From Microbispora rosea subsp. aerata (GTDB taxonomy: Bacteria > Actinomycetota > Actinomycetes > Streptosporangiales > Streptosporangiaceae): a stretch of 64,000 nt of DNA. Location: the NCBI RefSeq assembly GCF_014647835.1, contig NZ_BMPY01000037.1, forward strand, positions 1 through 64,000. Reading direction: 5' to 3'. Position 1 is the first letter of the stretch; each line of letters opens with the position of its first letter. Shown one piece after another: positions 24,384 to 33,612 of this stretch. Under the pieces are notes generated by a model. It was given only the letters and a program-made list of their open reading frames with translations. It did not search any database and was not told the DNA's origin. A program made the translations under genes and the position numbers.

Positions 24384-25529
24384 GAACTCGGCCTGGTCGG
24401 GCGGGTGGAAGGGGATGGTGGCGGTGAGCGCGAACCCGCCCTCGGCGGTCGGGCCGTACGTGAGCCGCCCGCCCACCAGCGCGACCCGCTCGCGCAGGCC
24501 GGGCAGGCCGTAGCCGCCCCCCGCGTCGGCGGGCACCCGGACCGGCACGGCCCGGCCCTTGCCGCTGTTGATCACCGACACGTTCAGCACGTCCCCGCGG
24601 GCCTGGCAGACCACCCGCACGTCGGCCCCGGGCGCGTGCTTGCGCACGTTGTTGAGGCCCTCCTGGACGACGCGGTAGCAGGCGTGACCGGCCTGCCGCG
24701 ACAGCGTCGCCTCCGGGACGTCGTAGTGCAGGGCGACGCGCAGGCCGGTGGACCTGGCCTCGTCCACCAGGCGTGGTATCCCCTCCACGCTCTCCGCCGA
24801 GGGCGGCAGGTCTCTGCGCCGCAGCGCCGTGAGCAGCTCGCGCAGCTCGGTCAGCGCCCGCACGCCCTTGTCCTCGATGTCCCTGGCCAGCTTGCGGATC
24901 TCGTCGCGGTCGTCGACGTCCTGGATAAGACCGGCGTTCAGCACCATCACGGTCACCGCGTGCGTCACCGTGTCGTGCAGCTCGCCGGCGATGCGGCGGC
25001 GTTCCTGGGCGGCGGCGCGCTCCTCCCGCGCCCGCATGCCGACCCGCAGCTCCCGGATCATCGTGCGGTAGCGCCACACCCGGGTGCCCACCAGCGCGGA
25101 CAGGAAGATCAGCGTGGCCGCCCGCACCGTCACGGCGACGAGCACCCAGTCGGTGTAGGGGCTCGTGTAGTCGGCGAACGCGCAGATGACCGCGAGCCCG
25201 GCGGCGACCCACGGCCATCTGCGCACGGTGTTGTGCGCCGTCATCGAGTACGCCGCCAGCAACAGCGGCATGGTCTGGCCCGTGAGCACGGCGCAGGCGA
25301 CGGTGGCCAGGATTATCGGCCAGGCCGCGCTGCGCCGCACCAGCGTGGCCACGGCCGCCGCTGCCGCCGCGGCGATCTGCGCCCACCAGGGCACGGTGAG
25401 GAACGGCAGGGCCGGGAAGGAGCGGCCGAACACCACCGCCGGCACCGTGAAGGCGAGGACGGCGACGGCGAGCAGCACGTCGGCCGCCACCTCCCGGCGC
25501 GTGGCGAGCGCGGCCCACTTCTCCCCCAT
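24381..25529 (-). CDS. orphan two-component sensor histidine kinase (NarL-partner type)
   Basis: This 382-aa membrane kinase has five or six N-terminal helices (residues 15-150), a dimerisation helix with the phospho-acceptor His185 in RRRIAGELHDTVTH (HisKA_3), and a C-terminal HATPase domain (YRVVQEGLNNVRKHA and GGGYGLPGLRERV). This type normally phosphorylates a LuxR/NarL response regulator, but none is adjacent; the neighbours are the rhomboid and the helicase. The start is the ATG at 25527-25529, which has no clear ribosome site and may be leaderless. The signal sensed is unknown. Confidence 0.92.
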   Translation of the reverse strand: MGEKWAALATRREVAADVLLAVAVLAFTVPAVVFGRSFPALPFLTVPWWAQIAAAAAAAVATLVRRSAAWPIILATVACAVLTGQTMPLLLAAYSMTAHNTVRRWPWVAAGLAVICAFADYTSPYTDWVLVAVTVRAATLIFLSALVGTRVWRYRTMIRELRVGMRAREERAAAQERRRIAGELHDTVTHAVTVMVLNAGLIQDVDDRDEIRKLARDIEDKGVRALTELRELLTALRRRDLPPSAESVEGIPRLVDEARSTGLRVALHYDVPEATLSRQAGHACYRVVQEGLNNVRKHAPGADVRVVCQARGDVLNVSVINSGKGRAVPVRVPADAGGGYGLPGLRERVALVGGRLTYGPTAEGGFALTATIPFHPPDQAEF

Positions 25530-25654
25530 ACCGCTAGTTTGTGGGTTTGACCTGCGGCTTCGTGCAGCGCCACGCCCTTTTGACGTAGCTGTGCCACACC
25601 TTGCCGTACGTCGGGCCGGTCGAAACAGTCATGCGTCTTGGGCAGGATAAGAGC

Positions 25655-28156
25655 GTGAGCGAAAGCATGAGCCTCCTCCGCCGCCTGCCGTCCACCGCCG
25701 ATCCCGACGCGTTGTTCGACGCGTTCGTGTCGTGGAACGCCGATCGGGGGCTCACGCTCTACCCCGCCCAGGAGGAGGCGCTGATCGAGGTCGTCTCCGG
25801 CAACAACGTGATCGTGTCCACGCCCACGGGCTCGGGCAAGAGCCTGATCGCGGCCGGGGCGCACTTCGCGGCGCTGGCCAGGGACGAGGTCAGCTTCTAC
25901 ACCGCGCCGATCAAGGCGCTGGTGTCGGAGAAGTTCTTCGACCTCTGCGCGTTGTTCGGCACCGAGAACGTCGGCATGATGACCGGCGACGCCACGGTGA
26001 ACGCCGACGCGCCCGTCATCTGCTGCACCGCCGAGATCCTCGCTCAGATCGCGCTGCGCGACGGCGCGGACGCCGACGTCGGCACCGTGATCATGGACGA
26101 GTTCCACTTCTACGCCGAGCCCGACCGCGGCTGGGCCTGGCAGGTGCCGCTGCTGGAGCTGCCCCAGGCGCAGTTCGTGCTGATGTCGGCCACGCTCGGC
26201 GACGTCGAGCGCTTCAAGACCGACCTCACCCGCCGCACCGGCCGCCCCACCGGCGTGATCAAGCACGCCGAGCGCCCGGTGCCGCTGATCTACTCGTACC
26301 GGACCACGCCCCTGCACGAGACGCTGGAGGAGCTGCTGTCCACCCAGCAGGCCCCGGTGTACGTCGTCCACTTCACCCAGGCGGCGGCGATGGAGCGCGC
26401 CCAGGCGCTCATGAGCATCAACATGTGCACCAAGGCCGAGAAGGAGGCCATCGCCGGCCTCATCGGCGACTTCCGCTTCACCACCCGCTTCGGCCGGGCC
26501 CTGTCCCGGCTCGTACGGCACGGCATCGGCGTGCACCACGCCGGGATGCTGCCGAAATACCGCCGCCTCGTGGAACGGCTGGCCCAGGCGGGCCTGCTGA
26601 AGGTCATCTGCGGCACCGACACGCTCGGCGTGGGGGTCAACGTCCCGATCCGCACGGTGCTGTTCACCGCGTTGTCGAAGTTCGACGGCACCAAGGTGCG
26701 GCGGCTGCGGGCGCGGGAGTTCCACCAGATCGCCGGGCGGGCCGGCCGGGCCGGCTTCGACACGGTCGGATACGTCGTCTGCCAGGCGCCCGAGCACGTC
26801 ATCGAGAACGAGCGGGCGCTGGCGAAGATCGGCGACGACCCCAAGCGGCGGCGCGGCTACGCGCGCAAGAAGCCGCCGGAGGGGTTCGTCGGCTGGAGCG
26901 AGGAGACGTTCGAAAAGCTCCAGACGGCCGAGCCCGAGCCGCTGACCTCCCGGTTCAAGGTCAGCAACGCCATGCTGCTGTCGGTCATCAACCGGCCCGG
27001 CGACTGCTTCCAGGCGATGAAGCGGCTGCTCACCGACAACCACGAGGACCGCAAGGCGCAGCGCCGGCACATCAGCCACGCCATCGCGATCTACCGGTCG
27101 CTGCTGGCCGGCGGCATCGTCGAGAAGCTCTCCGAGCCGGACGAGCACGGACGGATGGCCCGGCTCACCGTGGACCTGCAGGAGGACTTCGCGCTCAACC
27201 AGGCGCTGTCGACCTTCGCGCTGGCGAGCTTCGAGCTGCTCGACCCCGGCTCCCCGACGTACGCGCTGGACATCGTCTCGATCGTCGAGTCGACGCTGGA
27301 CGACCCCCGGCAGATCCTGCACGCCCAGCTCAACAAGGCCAGGGCCGAGGCGGTCGCGCAGATGAAGGCCGACGGCATCGAGTACGAGGAGCGGATGGAG
27401 CGCCTCGCCGAGATCACCCACCCCATGCCGCTGGCCGACCTGCTCTTCGGCGCGTACGAGACCTACCGGCGGGGGCACCCGTGGGTCGGCGACCACGTCG
27501 TCAGCCCCAAGTCGATCGTGCGCGACATGTACGAGCGGGCCATGACCTTCACCGAGTACATCCAGTTCTACGAGCTGGCCCGCTCGGAGGGCACGGTGCT
27601 GCGCTACCTGGCCGACGCGTACCGCACGCTGTCGAAGACGGTGCCCGAGCACCTGAAAACCGACGACCTGGTGGACCTCATCGAGTGGCTCGGCGAGATG
27701 GTGCGCCAGGTCGACTCCAGCCTGATCGACGAGTGGGAGAAGCTGGCCAACCCGGCCGAGGCGATGGAGGCCGGGGACGAGCTGGAGACGAAGACCCGCC
27801 CGGTCACCGCCAACCCGCGCGCCTTCCGGGTGCTGGTGCGCAACGCGATGTTCCGGATGGTGGAGCTCGCCGCGCTGGACCGCGAGGAGGAGCTGGTCGA
27901 GCTCTACCCGGACGTCGACTGGGGCGCGTGCCTGGACGCCTACTACGAGGAGCACGACGAGATCCTCACCGGACCGGCCGCCCGCGGTCCCGGCCTCCTG
28001 CTGATCGAGGAGGAGAAGGAGCTGTGGCGGGTGCGTCAGATCATCGACGACCCGGCCGGCAACCACGACTGGGGCATCAGCGCCGAGGTCGACCTGGCCG
28101 CCTCCGACGAGGAAGGCCAGGCCGTCCTGCACGTCATCGGCCTCACCCGCCTGTGA
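25655..28156 (+). CDS. Ski2-like DEAD/DEAH-box helicase with DUF3516
   Basis: This 833-aa ATP-dependent RNA helicase has an N-terminal RecA domain with TPTGSGKS (Walker A), MDEFHFY (a DEVH-like motif II) and LMSATL (motif III). The second RecA domain has GVGVNVPIRTVLFT and QIAGRAGRAGF (motif VI). From about residue 400 the long helical tail matches the actinobacterial DUF3516 family. It probably unwinds or remodels structured RNA. I start it at the GTG 25655 just after GGATAAGAGC; the frame extends 18 codons upstream without support, and an ATG occurs five codons later. It is convergent with the TRAP genes. Confidence 0.92.
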   Translation: MSESMSLLRRLPSTADPDALFDAFVSWNADRGLTLYPAQEEALIEVVSGNNVIVSTPTGSGKSLIAAGAHFAALARDEVSFYTAPIKALVSEKFFDLCALFGTENVGMMTGDATVNADAPVICCTAEILAQIALRDGADADVGTVIMDEFHFYAEPDRGWAWQVPLLELPQAQFVLMSATLGDVERFKTDLTRRTGRPTGVIKHAERPVPLIYSYRTTPLHETLEELLSTQQAPVYVVHFTQAAAMERAQALMSINMCTKAEKEAIAGLIGDFRFTTRFGRALSRLVRHGIGVHHAGMLPKYRRLVERLAQAGLLKVICGTDTLGVGVNVPIRTVLFTALSKFDGTKVRRLRAREFHQIAGRAGRAGFDTVGYVVCQAPEHVIENERALAKIGDDPKRRRGYARKKPPEGFVGWSEETFEKLQTAEPEPLTSRFKVSNAMLLSVINRPGDCFQAMKRLLTDNHEDRKAQRRHISHAIAIYRSLLAGGIVEKLSEPDEHGRMARLTVDLQEDFALNQALSTFALASFELLDPGSPTYALDIVSIVESTLDDPRQILHAQLNKARAEAVAQMKADGIEYEERMERLAEITHPMPLADLLFGAYETYRRGHPWVGDHVVSPKSIVRDMYERAMTFTEYIQFYELARSEGTVLRYLADAYRTLSKTVPEHLKTDDLVDLIEWLGEMVRQVDSSLIDEWEKLANPAEAMEAGDELETKTRPVTANPRAFRVLVRNAMFRMVELAALDREEELVELYPDVDWGACLDAYYEEHDEILTGPAARGPGLLLIEEEKELWRVRQIIDDPAGNHDWGISAEVDLAASDEEGQAVLHVIGLTRL

Positions 28157-28186
28157 GCGCGCCCGTCCCGCGGCGAGGCCGACGGC

Positions 28187-28236
28187 CGGCCGGTCGTCTT
28201 CTGGCGCCCCGGCGCCACGCTTGCGAAGACCGGCCG
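28187..28236. terminator. stem-loop between the helicase and TRAP genes
   Basis: The outer arms CGGCCGGTCGTCTTC and GAAGACCGGCCG pair with a three-base bulge. The loop itself contains the palindrome TGGCGCC-CC-GGCGCCA. It lies in a 124-bp convergent gap, so it could act on both strands. Confidence 0.6.
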
Positions 28237-28280
28237 GAAACGATCGCCGCGAAGATCTCCGCCTGGCTTGACCGGCACGG

Positions 28281-29234
28281 TCAGCCGTAGAACTTCCCGG
28301 CGCCGTCGTGGAGCGGCACGGGGTCGGTCTTCGGCGCGTCGGCTCGGGTGATGTCCGCCGCCGCCGCGTGCACCTTCTCCAGGTCGGCCTTGTGCTCGAA
28401 CAGCAACCGGGTGAGGCCCTCCGCCAGCGCGGCGTCCATCGTCGAGCTCACCACGAGAAGGTTCGGCACGATGATCGTCGGCACGTCGGACGGCGTGCCG
28501 TACGCGTCATTGGGGATCGTGCCCTCGGCGTAGACCGGGCCGTGGGCGGCGCGGAGGGCGGGCAGCACGTCACGCAGCGGCACGAAGGTCACCTCGTCGC
28601 GCATGCTCGTCACCAGGTCGGTGATGCCCGAGGTGGGCAGGCCGCCCGACCACACGAGCGCGTCGAGGGTGCCGTCCTTGAGCCCCTGCACGGTCTCGGG
28701 CAGCGACAGCGCCTGGCGTTGCACGTCCTTGTCCGGGTCGAGCCCGGCGGCGGCGAGCAGCCGCAGCGCGATCACCTCCGTTCCCGAGTTCGGCGAGCCC
28801 GTGGACACGCGCTTGCCGCGCAGGCCGGCGACCGACGTGATCCCGGCGTCGGCCCGCGCGATCACGTGTGTGTAGTTGTCGTACAGCCGGGCGAGCGCGC
28901 GGATCGGCTGCGGGGCGGTGAACGCGCCGGTGCCCTTGACGGCGTCGGCGGCCGTGTCCGCGAGCGTGAACGCGATGTCGGACTGTCCCCTGACCACGCG
29001 CTGGATGTTCTCCACGGAGGCGCCGGTGGCCTCCGCGGTCGCCCGGTGGCCCGGCAGGTGCTTGTCGATCAGCTCGGCGAGCCCGCCGCCAAGGACGTAG
29101 TAGACGCCGGTGGTGTTGCCGGTGGCGATCGACAGGCGGCCGCCGCCGTTCCCGGCGTCCGACCGGTCGCCCCCGCAGGCGGTGGCCAGCAGTGCCGCGG
29201 CGACGGCCAGCGCCGTCACGAGCCTGAACCTCAC
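28281..29234 (-). CDS. TAXI-family TRAP transporter solute-binding lipoprotein
   Basis: This 317-aa secreted binding protein has a signal peptide ending in the lipobox LLATAC, then the TAXI pattern: SIATGNTTGVYYVLGGGLAEL, ATGASVENIQRVVRGQSDIAFTLAD, GKRVSTGSPNSGTEV and DALVWSGGLPTSGITDL. It would deliver an organic acid or similar solute to the adjoining permease. The GTG start overlaps the permease stop by 4 bp (GTGA), so the two genes are translationally coupled, permease first. The ligand is unknown. Confidence 0.93.
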   Translation of the reverse strand: MRFRLVTALAVAAALLATACGGDRSDAGNGGGRLSIATGNTTGVYYVLGGGLAELIDKHLPGHRATAEATGASVENIQRVVRGQSDIAFTLADTAADAVKGTGAFTAPQPIRALARLYDNYTHVIARADAGITSVAGLRGKRVSTGSPNSGTEVIALRLLAAAGLDPDKDVQRQALSLPETVQGLKDGTLDALVWSGGLPTSGITDLVTSMRDEVTFVPLRDVLPALRAAHGPVYAEGTIPNDAYGTPSDVPTIIVPNLLVVSSTMDAALAEGLTRLLFEHKADLEKVHAAAADITRADAPKTDPVPLHDGAGKFYG

Positions 29235-31162
29235 AGTCGAGCCTCCCTGTGTCCACGTACGAGGTGAACGGCGAGCGCCAAGACCACGGCGCCCAGCCCG
29301 GCCAGCACGGGACCGGGCGAAAGGACGAGCAGCAAGACCGCGGCGACCGCGCACAGGCCCCGCTCGACCGGCCCGGCGGGGCGGGCGATCCAGCCGCCGG
29401 TGGCCACCGCGAGGGCGGCCACGGCGAGCGCCGACACGGCCGCGGCGAGCAGGACCTCCCCGATCGGGCCCTGCGCCAGCAGGGCCGCGCCGGCCGGGGT
29501 GAGCACGAACGCGAACGGCACGAGAAACGCCGGGAGCGTGTACTTCCAGGTGGCCCACATCGTGCGCTGCGCGCTGCCGCCCGTGATCGCCGACGCGGCG
29601 AAGGCCGACAGCGCCGTCGGCGGGCTCACCTCGGACAGCACGGCGTAGTAGAAGATGAACATGTACGCCTCGGCCGCCGTGACGCCGAGGGTCAGCAGCG
29701 CGGGGCCGATGATCACGGCGGCGATGACGAAGGACGCCGTGACCGGCACGGCCAGCCCGAGCAGCAGCACGGCCACCGCGCAGGCGACGGCGGTGACCGC
29801 GAGGTTCCCCCCGGACAGGCCGACGATGAGGGAGCCGGCCTTGAGCCCGAGCCCGGTGAGCGTGACCACCGCGACGATCGTCCCCGCCGCCGCGCAGGTC
29901 ACCGCGACCGGCAGCACCCCGGTGGCGCCCGCCGCCAGGGCCCGTACGGCGCGGCGGGGCGTGAGCCGGTTCTCCCGGTCGAGGAACGACAGCGCGAAGG
30001 CCAGCAGCGTGGCGTACACGACCGCGCGGAACGGCGACTGGCCGAGCGCCATCAGGATGACGATCACGAACAGCGAGCTGAAGTGATAGCCGAAGCGCTT
30101 GATCAGCGGCCAGGCCCTGCCGACGTCCCCCGGCACCGCCCGCGTGCCGTACCTGCGGGCGTCCATCTCGATGGCGAGGAAGACGCCCAGGTAGTACAGG
30201 ATCGTGGGGATCGTGGCGTAGACGAGCACGGTCAGGTAGCTCACCCGCAGGTATTCGGCGATGATGAACGCCGCCGCGCCCAGCGTCGGGGGTGACAGGA
30301 TCGCGCCGATGCCCGCCGCCGCCAGCACTCCCCCCGCCTGCTCCCGCGGGTAGCCGGCGCGGCGCAGGATCGGCCAGGCCACGCTGCCCACGCTGACCGT
30401 GGTCGCCACGCCGGATCCGCTCACCGTGCCGAGCAGGAACCCCGCGAGCGTGACCGTCCGCCCCGGCGCGGAGCGCGAGCGGCGGAACGCCGCGAAGGAG
30501 ACGTCCACGAAGAACCGCCCCGCCCCGGAGGCGTCGAGCACCGCGCCGTAGATCGTGAACAGGATGATGTAGGTCGCGGCGACGTCGAGGGGCACGCCGT
30601 ACACGCCCTCCGTGCCCATCGTGAACGCCGCCACGATCCGGTCCAGGTCGTAGCCACGATGGCCCAGCTCCCAGTCGGCGGGCAGGTAGCCGCCGTAGTA
30701 GGCGTACGCCGCGAAGAGCACGCACACGGCGGGCAGGATCCAGCCCACGGTGCGCCGGCACGCCTCCAGGAGCAGCAGCGTGAGCAGCGCTCCGGCCGCC
30801 ACGTCGAGCGGCGTCGGCGCGTACGCCCGGCGGATGAGGTCGTCGAAGACGACGAGCGGATAGGCGCAGACCGCCAGGGACAGCGCCGCCAGCGCCCAGT
30901 CGAGCACGCCCGGCCGGTCCCGGCCCCCGCGCCGCGGCTTGTAGCAGACGAAGGCCAGCGGCAGCACCACCGCCAGGAACGCCATCCGGTACGGCAGGAC
31001 CGGCCCCGGCCGGAAGGTCTGGTAAAGCGCGTAGAGCGACAGGGCCAGCGCGACGATCATGACGAACGCCGCAAGACGGCCGGAAAGACGCCGCGCGGGA
31101 CGCTCCGCGTCGAACTCGGCGACGATGTCCTCCGCCGACGGCTGGTGCCGGGTCTCGGTCAC
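29231..31162 (-). CDS. TRAP transporter permease, fused small and large subunits (TAXI type)
   Basis: This 643-aa inner-membrane protein corresponds to the fused 4TM/12TM form of TRAP permeases. It has a short N-terminal cytoplasmic region, a first block of helices (residues 28-165) matching the DctQ part, and a longer DctM part with GTVSGSGVATTVSVGSVAWP, LAAAGIGAILSPPTLGAAAF and YYAVLSEVSPPTALSAFAAS. It imports solute using an ion gradient. The GTG start (31160-31162) is preceded by GGGGAGGGGC. Its stop overlaps the start of the solute-binding gene, forming a two-gene operon. Confidence 0.93.
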   Translation of the reverse strand: MTETRHQPSAEDIVAEFDAERPARRLSGRLAAFVMIVALALSLYALYQTFRPGPVLPYRMAFLAVVLPLAFVCYKPRRGGRDRPGVLDWALAALSLAVCAYPLVVFDDLIRRAYAPTPLDVAAGALLTLLLLEACRRTVGWILPAVCVLFAAYAYYGGYLPADWELGHRGYDLDRIVAAFTMGTEGVYGVPLDVAATYIILFTIYGAVLDASGAGRFFVDVSFAAFRRSRSAPGRTVTLAGFLLGTVSGSGVATTVSVGSVAWPILRRAGYPREQAGGVLAAAGIGAILSPPTLGAAAFIIAEYLRVSYLTVLVYATIPTILYYLGVFLAIEMDARRYGTRAVPGDVGRAWPLIKRFGYHFSSLFVIVILMALGQSPFRAVVYATLLAFALSFLDRENRLTPRRAVRALAAGATGVLPVAVTCAAAGTIVAVVTLTGLGLKAGSLIVGLSGGNLAVTAVACAVAVLLLGLAVPVTASFVIAAVIIGPALLTLGVTAAEAYMFIFYYAVLSEVSPPTALSAFAASAITGGSAQRTMWATWKYTLPAFLVPFAFVLTPAGAALLAQGPIGEVLLAAAVSALAVAALAVATGGWIARPAGPVERGLCAVAAVLLLVLSPGPVLAGLGAVVLALAVHLVRGHREARL

Positions 31163-31610
31163 GCCCCTCCCCTGCGGTGCGGCAAGCCCTTGACCGGAAG
31201 GTACGCCGAAATTGACTTTTTGTAGTCATGATCTGGATCACAAACCGGTCACGGACGGTGCCGCCGTTCTCACCCCCGCACCTTCCCGCCTCTCGCCTCT
31301 ACCCACCCGCCCCGGGCGAGGTGCTCAGCCCACCTCCCACCCCCGTCCGGCTCGCCGGAGGTGTACGGAGCGGTGATATTCGCCCGTAGCGCCGGCGAAC
31401 CGACGCCTGGCAAAACAGACAAGGGCCACATCGGGTTCCGTCGACACGATTCGCCGCAGGCCATTTCCCGGCGATCGGGAAGGACATCCGGAAACAACTT
31501 TCCGGTGCCACCGGAACGCGATTGGTTCGGAAATCCACGCGCCCGCCCCGCGCCACGGAGCCGCCCGGCATAGCATTGCCGGTGTAATCCGCATCGCGCG
31601 AAGGGAAGAC
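31163..31610. other. intergenic region, 448 bp, nothing recognised
   Basis: The divergent region between the TRAP operon and a small membrane protein gene should contain both promoters. Base composition becomes less GC-rich from about 31370. No conserved frame or clear operator was found. Confidence 0.5.
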
Positions 31611-31889
31611 GTGTCACCGACGACCATCTACCTCATCCGTGCCATGATAGCCGCCGCGATGACCGCTTATTTCGGCTACCTCATCATCTACTACGGTTAC
31701 GACGGCTTCCTCGATTACGTCGCTGTCGTCATCTGCCTGCTCGCCACGGCCGAATCCGTCATCTACGCGATCCGCTACAGGGAAAGCCCAGAAGAAGCCG
31801 CCGAACGGCTGCGCCACGTGGCCCAGACCCAGGAAATAATGGAAGCCGCCAAATTCCGTCATCTCACCAGCCGATACCCCTGGGTGTGA
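31611..31889 (+). CDS. small two-helix membrane protein, 92 aa
   Basis: This 92-aa protein has predicted transmembrane helices at about 5-25 and 33-52, followed by a charged cytoplasmic tail (YRESPEEAAERLRHVAQT). The GTG at 31611 has AAGGGAAGAC upstream. Codon use is clearly less GC-biased than in the neighbours (several ATA, AAT and TCC codons), which may mean recent acquisition or weak selection. No family is recognised and no function is assigned. Confidence 0.65.
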   Translation: MSPTTIYLIRAMIAAAMTAYFGYLIIYYGYDGFLDYVAVVICLLATAESVIYAIRYRESPEEAAERLRHVAQTQEIMEAAKFRHLTSRYPWV

Positions 31890-32002
31890 CCACCACACCG
31901 CGGTGTCGTTGCCGGGAAATATAGCGCCCGACCGCGACCTAAGCCGAAGAAGTCATCGGATGGAGAGGAATCACGCGCCCTCGGGTCCGGTCACAGGGGC
32001 GC

Positions 32003-32323
32003 GTGAGGCGATCGGCGATTCCGGCCAAAATCTACTGGCCGGCCGCGACATTGTTGATTCTGCTGATTTCTGTAATCCAGATGTTACCGATCGTCAAGGT
32101 GACGAGCGTCCGATGGCGACTGGTACCCGGAGGAGAACTGCCCGGAGGGGCGCGGTTCGACGAAAAGTCAATCAGCCGCGATCTTTCGCGCCCGTCCGGT
32201 GGCCGGCATCTGCATCCGAGCCGGCGGCTCGCAGGGCGGCGCGACGATCTCGCACCAGATCTGGTTCCGGGTGAATCGTGCAGTGGCGGATCACGCGGCC
32301 CGGTGCCCTCGGCGCGCGGATGA
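32003..32323 (+). CDS. possible small single-helix membrane protein (uncertain)
   Basis: A GTG at 32003 opens a 106-codon frame whose first 35 residues include a convincing hydrophobic helix (PAATLLILLISVIQMLPIV) after positive charges. The remainder is basic and shows no conserved features. AGGGG lies a few bases before the GTG. The region is relatively AT-rich. It may be a real small gene, a shortened relic, or chance. Nothing else is visible between 31890 and 32397. Confidence 0.3.
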   Translation: MRRSAIPAKIYWPAATLLILLISVIQMLPIVKVTSVRWRLVPGGELPGGARFDEKSISRDLSRPSGGRHLHPSRRLAGRRDDLAPDLVPGESCSGGSRGPVPSARG

Positions 32324-32397
32324 GCACGCCGATCATGTCGCGCGGAGAGGGGTGCGGACCGGCGGCCGACGCGGCAGCCTCGGCCGAGGAACACGCC

Positions 32398-33510
32398 TCA
32401 GCCGCCGGATGTGGGGTCTTCGGCTCCGGCGCCGGGGATCGTCATGTCGTCGGGGTCGTCGAGCCAGCCGTGCGGCAGCGACACCTTGGACCTCTCGCCG
32501 CTCTTGCCGCGGGGACCGTCGGCCTCGTCCGGCCAGGGCTGGTCCGCGTCCAGCTCGGCGACCCGCTCCGCCATCTCGGACAAGGCGGCGACCGAGGTGA
32601 GGGCCCGGCGGGTGTCCGCGCCGACCACGAAGCCCTTGAGATACCAGCCGACGTGTTTGCGGAAGTCGGCCAGCCCGTGCCGCTCGCTGCCGACGACCTC
32701 GCACAGCAGCTCGGCGTGGCGCAGCATCATCGCGCCGACCTCCCCGAGGCGGGGCCGGGTGCGCTCGGTCGAGCCGCGGAAGGCCAGGTCGAGGTCGCGG
32801 AACAGCCACGGCCGTCCCAGGCAGCCCCGGCCGATCACCACCCCGTCGCAGCCGGTCTCCGCCACCATGCGCAGCGCGTCGTCGGCGCTCCAGATGTCGC
32901 CGTTGCCGAGCACCGGGATCTCCGGCACCGCGTCCTTCAACCTCTTGATCGCGTCCCAGTGGGCGGTGCCGCCGTAGTGCTGGCGTGCCGTACGGGCGTG
33001 CAGGGCGACGGCGGCGAGGCCCTCCTCCACGGCGATCCGCCCCGCTTCGAGGTAGGTCAGGTGGTCTTCGTCGATGCCCATGCGCATCTTCATCGTGACC
33101 GGCAGCGGCCCCGCTCCGGCGACCGCCTCGCGCAGGATGGCGCGCAGCAGGTTCCGCTTGTACGGCAGGGCCGACCCGCCGCCCCTGCGGGTGACCTTGG
33201 GCACCGGGCAGCCGAAGTTGAGGTCGATGTGGTCGGCCAGGTCCTCCTCGGCGATCATCCGTGCGGCCTTGCCGATCACGGCCGGGTCGACTCCGTACAG
33301 CTGAATGCTGCGGGGCGACTCCCGCGGGCCGAACCGGATCATCTGGAACGTCAGCGGCACCCGCTCGACCAGCGCCCGCGATGTGATCATCTCGGACACG
33401 AACAGGCCGCCGCCCTGTTCCCGGCACAACGTGCGGAAACCGATGTTCGTGATACCCGCCATGGGAGCGAGCACCACCGGGGGCCAGACGTCGAGCGTGC
33501 CGATTTTCAC
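32398..33510 (-). CDS. dus: tRNA-dihydrouridine synthase (DusB-like)
   Basis: This 370-aa flavoenzyme reduces specific uridines of tRNA to dihydrouridine. The family features are visible: VVLAPMAGITNIGFRTLC at the N-terminus, the catalytic cysteine in IDLNFGCPVPKVTRRGGGSAL, KMRMGIDEDH, the flavin-binding LGNGDIWSADDALRM and GVVIGRGCLGRPWLF, then the C-terminal helical domain (FRKHVGWYLKG). It starts at the GTG 33508-33510 with GGGGAGAATGAGCGG upstream. It is divergent from the ACT-domain gene 102 bp away. Confidence 0.93.
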   Translation of the reverse strand: MKIGTLDVWPPVVLAPMAGITNIGFRTLCREQGGGLFVSEMITSRALVERVPLTFQMIRFGPRESPRSIQLYGVDPAVIGKAARMIAEEDLADHIDLNFGCPVPKVTRRGGGSALPYKRNLLRAILREAVAGAGPLPVTMKMRMGIDEDHLTYLEAGRIAVEEGLAAVALHARTARQHYGGTAHWDAIKRLKDAVPEIPVLGNGDIWSADDALRMVAETGCDGVVIGRGCLGRPWLFRDLDLAFRGSTERTRPRLGEVGAMMLRHAELLCEVVGSERHGLADFRKHVGWYLKGFVVGADTRRALTSVAALSEMAERVAELDADQPWPDEADGPRGKSGERSKVSLPHGWLDDPDDMTIPGAGAEDPTSGG

Positions 33511-33612
33511 CCGCTCATTCTCCCCGCTGCCGGTTGTGAGCCGTACAAGATCATGGACGTAGGGGTTTTGCCCCGGATAATCTGACCTGGACCGACGGTG
33601 GGGGAGGTCGTC

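Noticed and set aside
28281-31241. Single 986-codon frame covering both TRAP genes
   Set aside because: Only its last 317 codons (the TAXI lipoprotein) are real; the remainder is the wrong frame of the permease gene.
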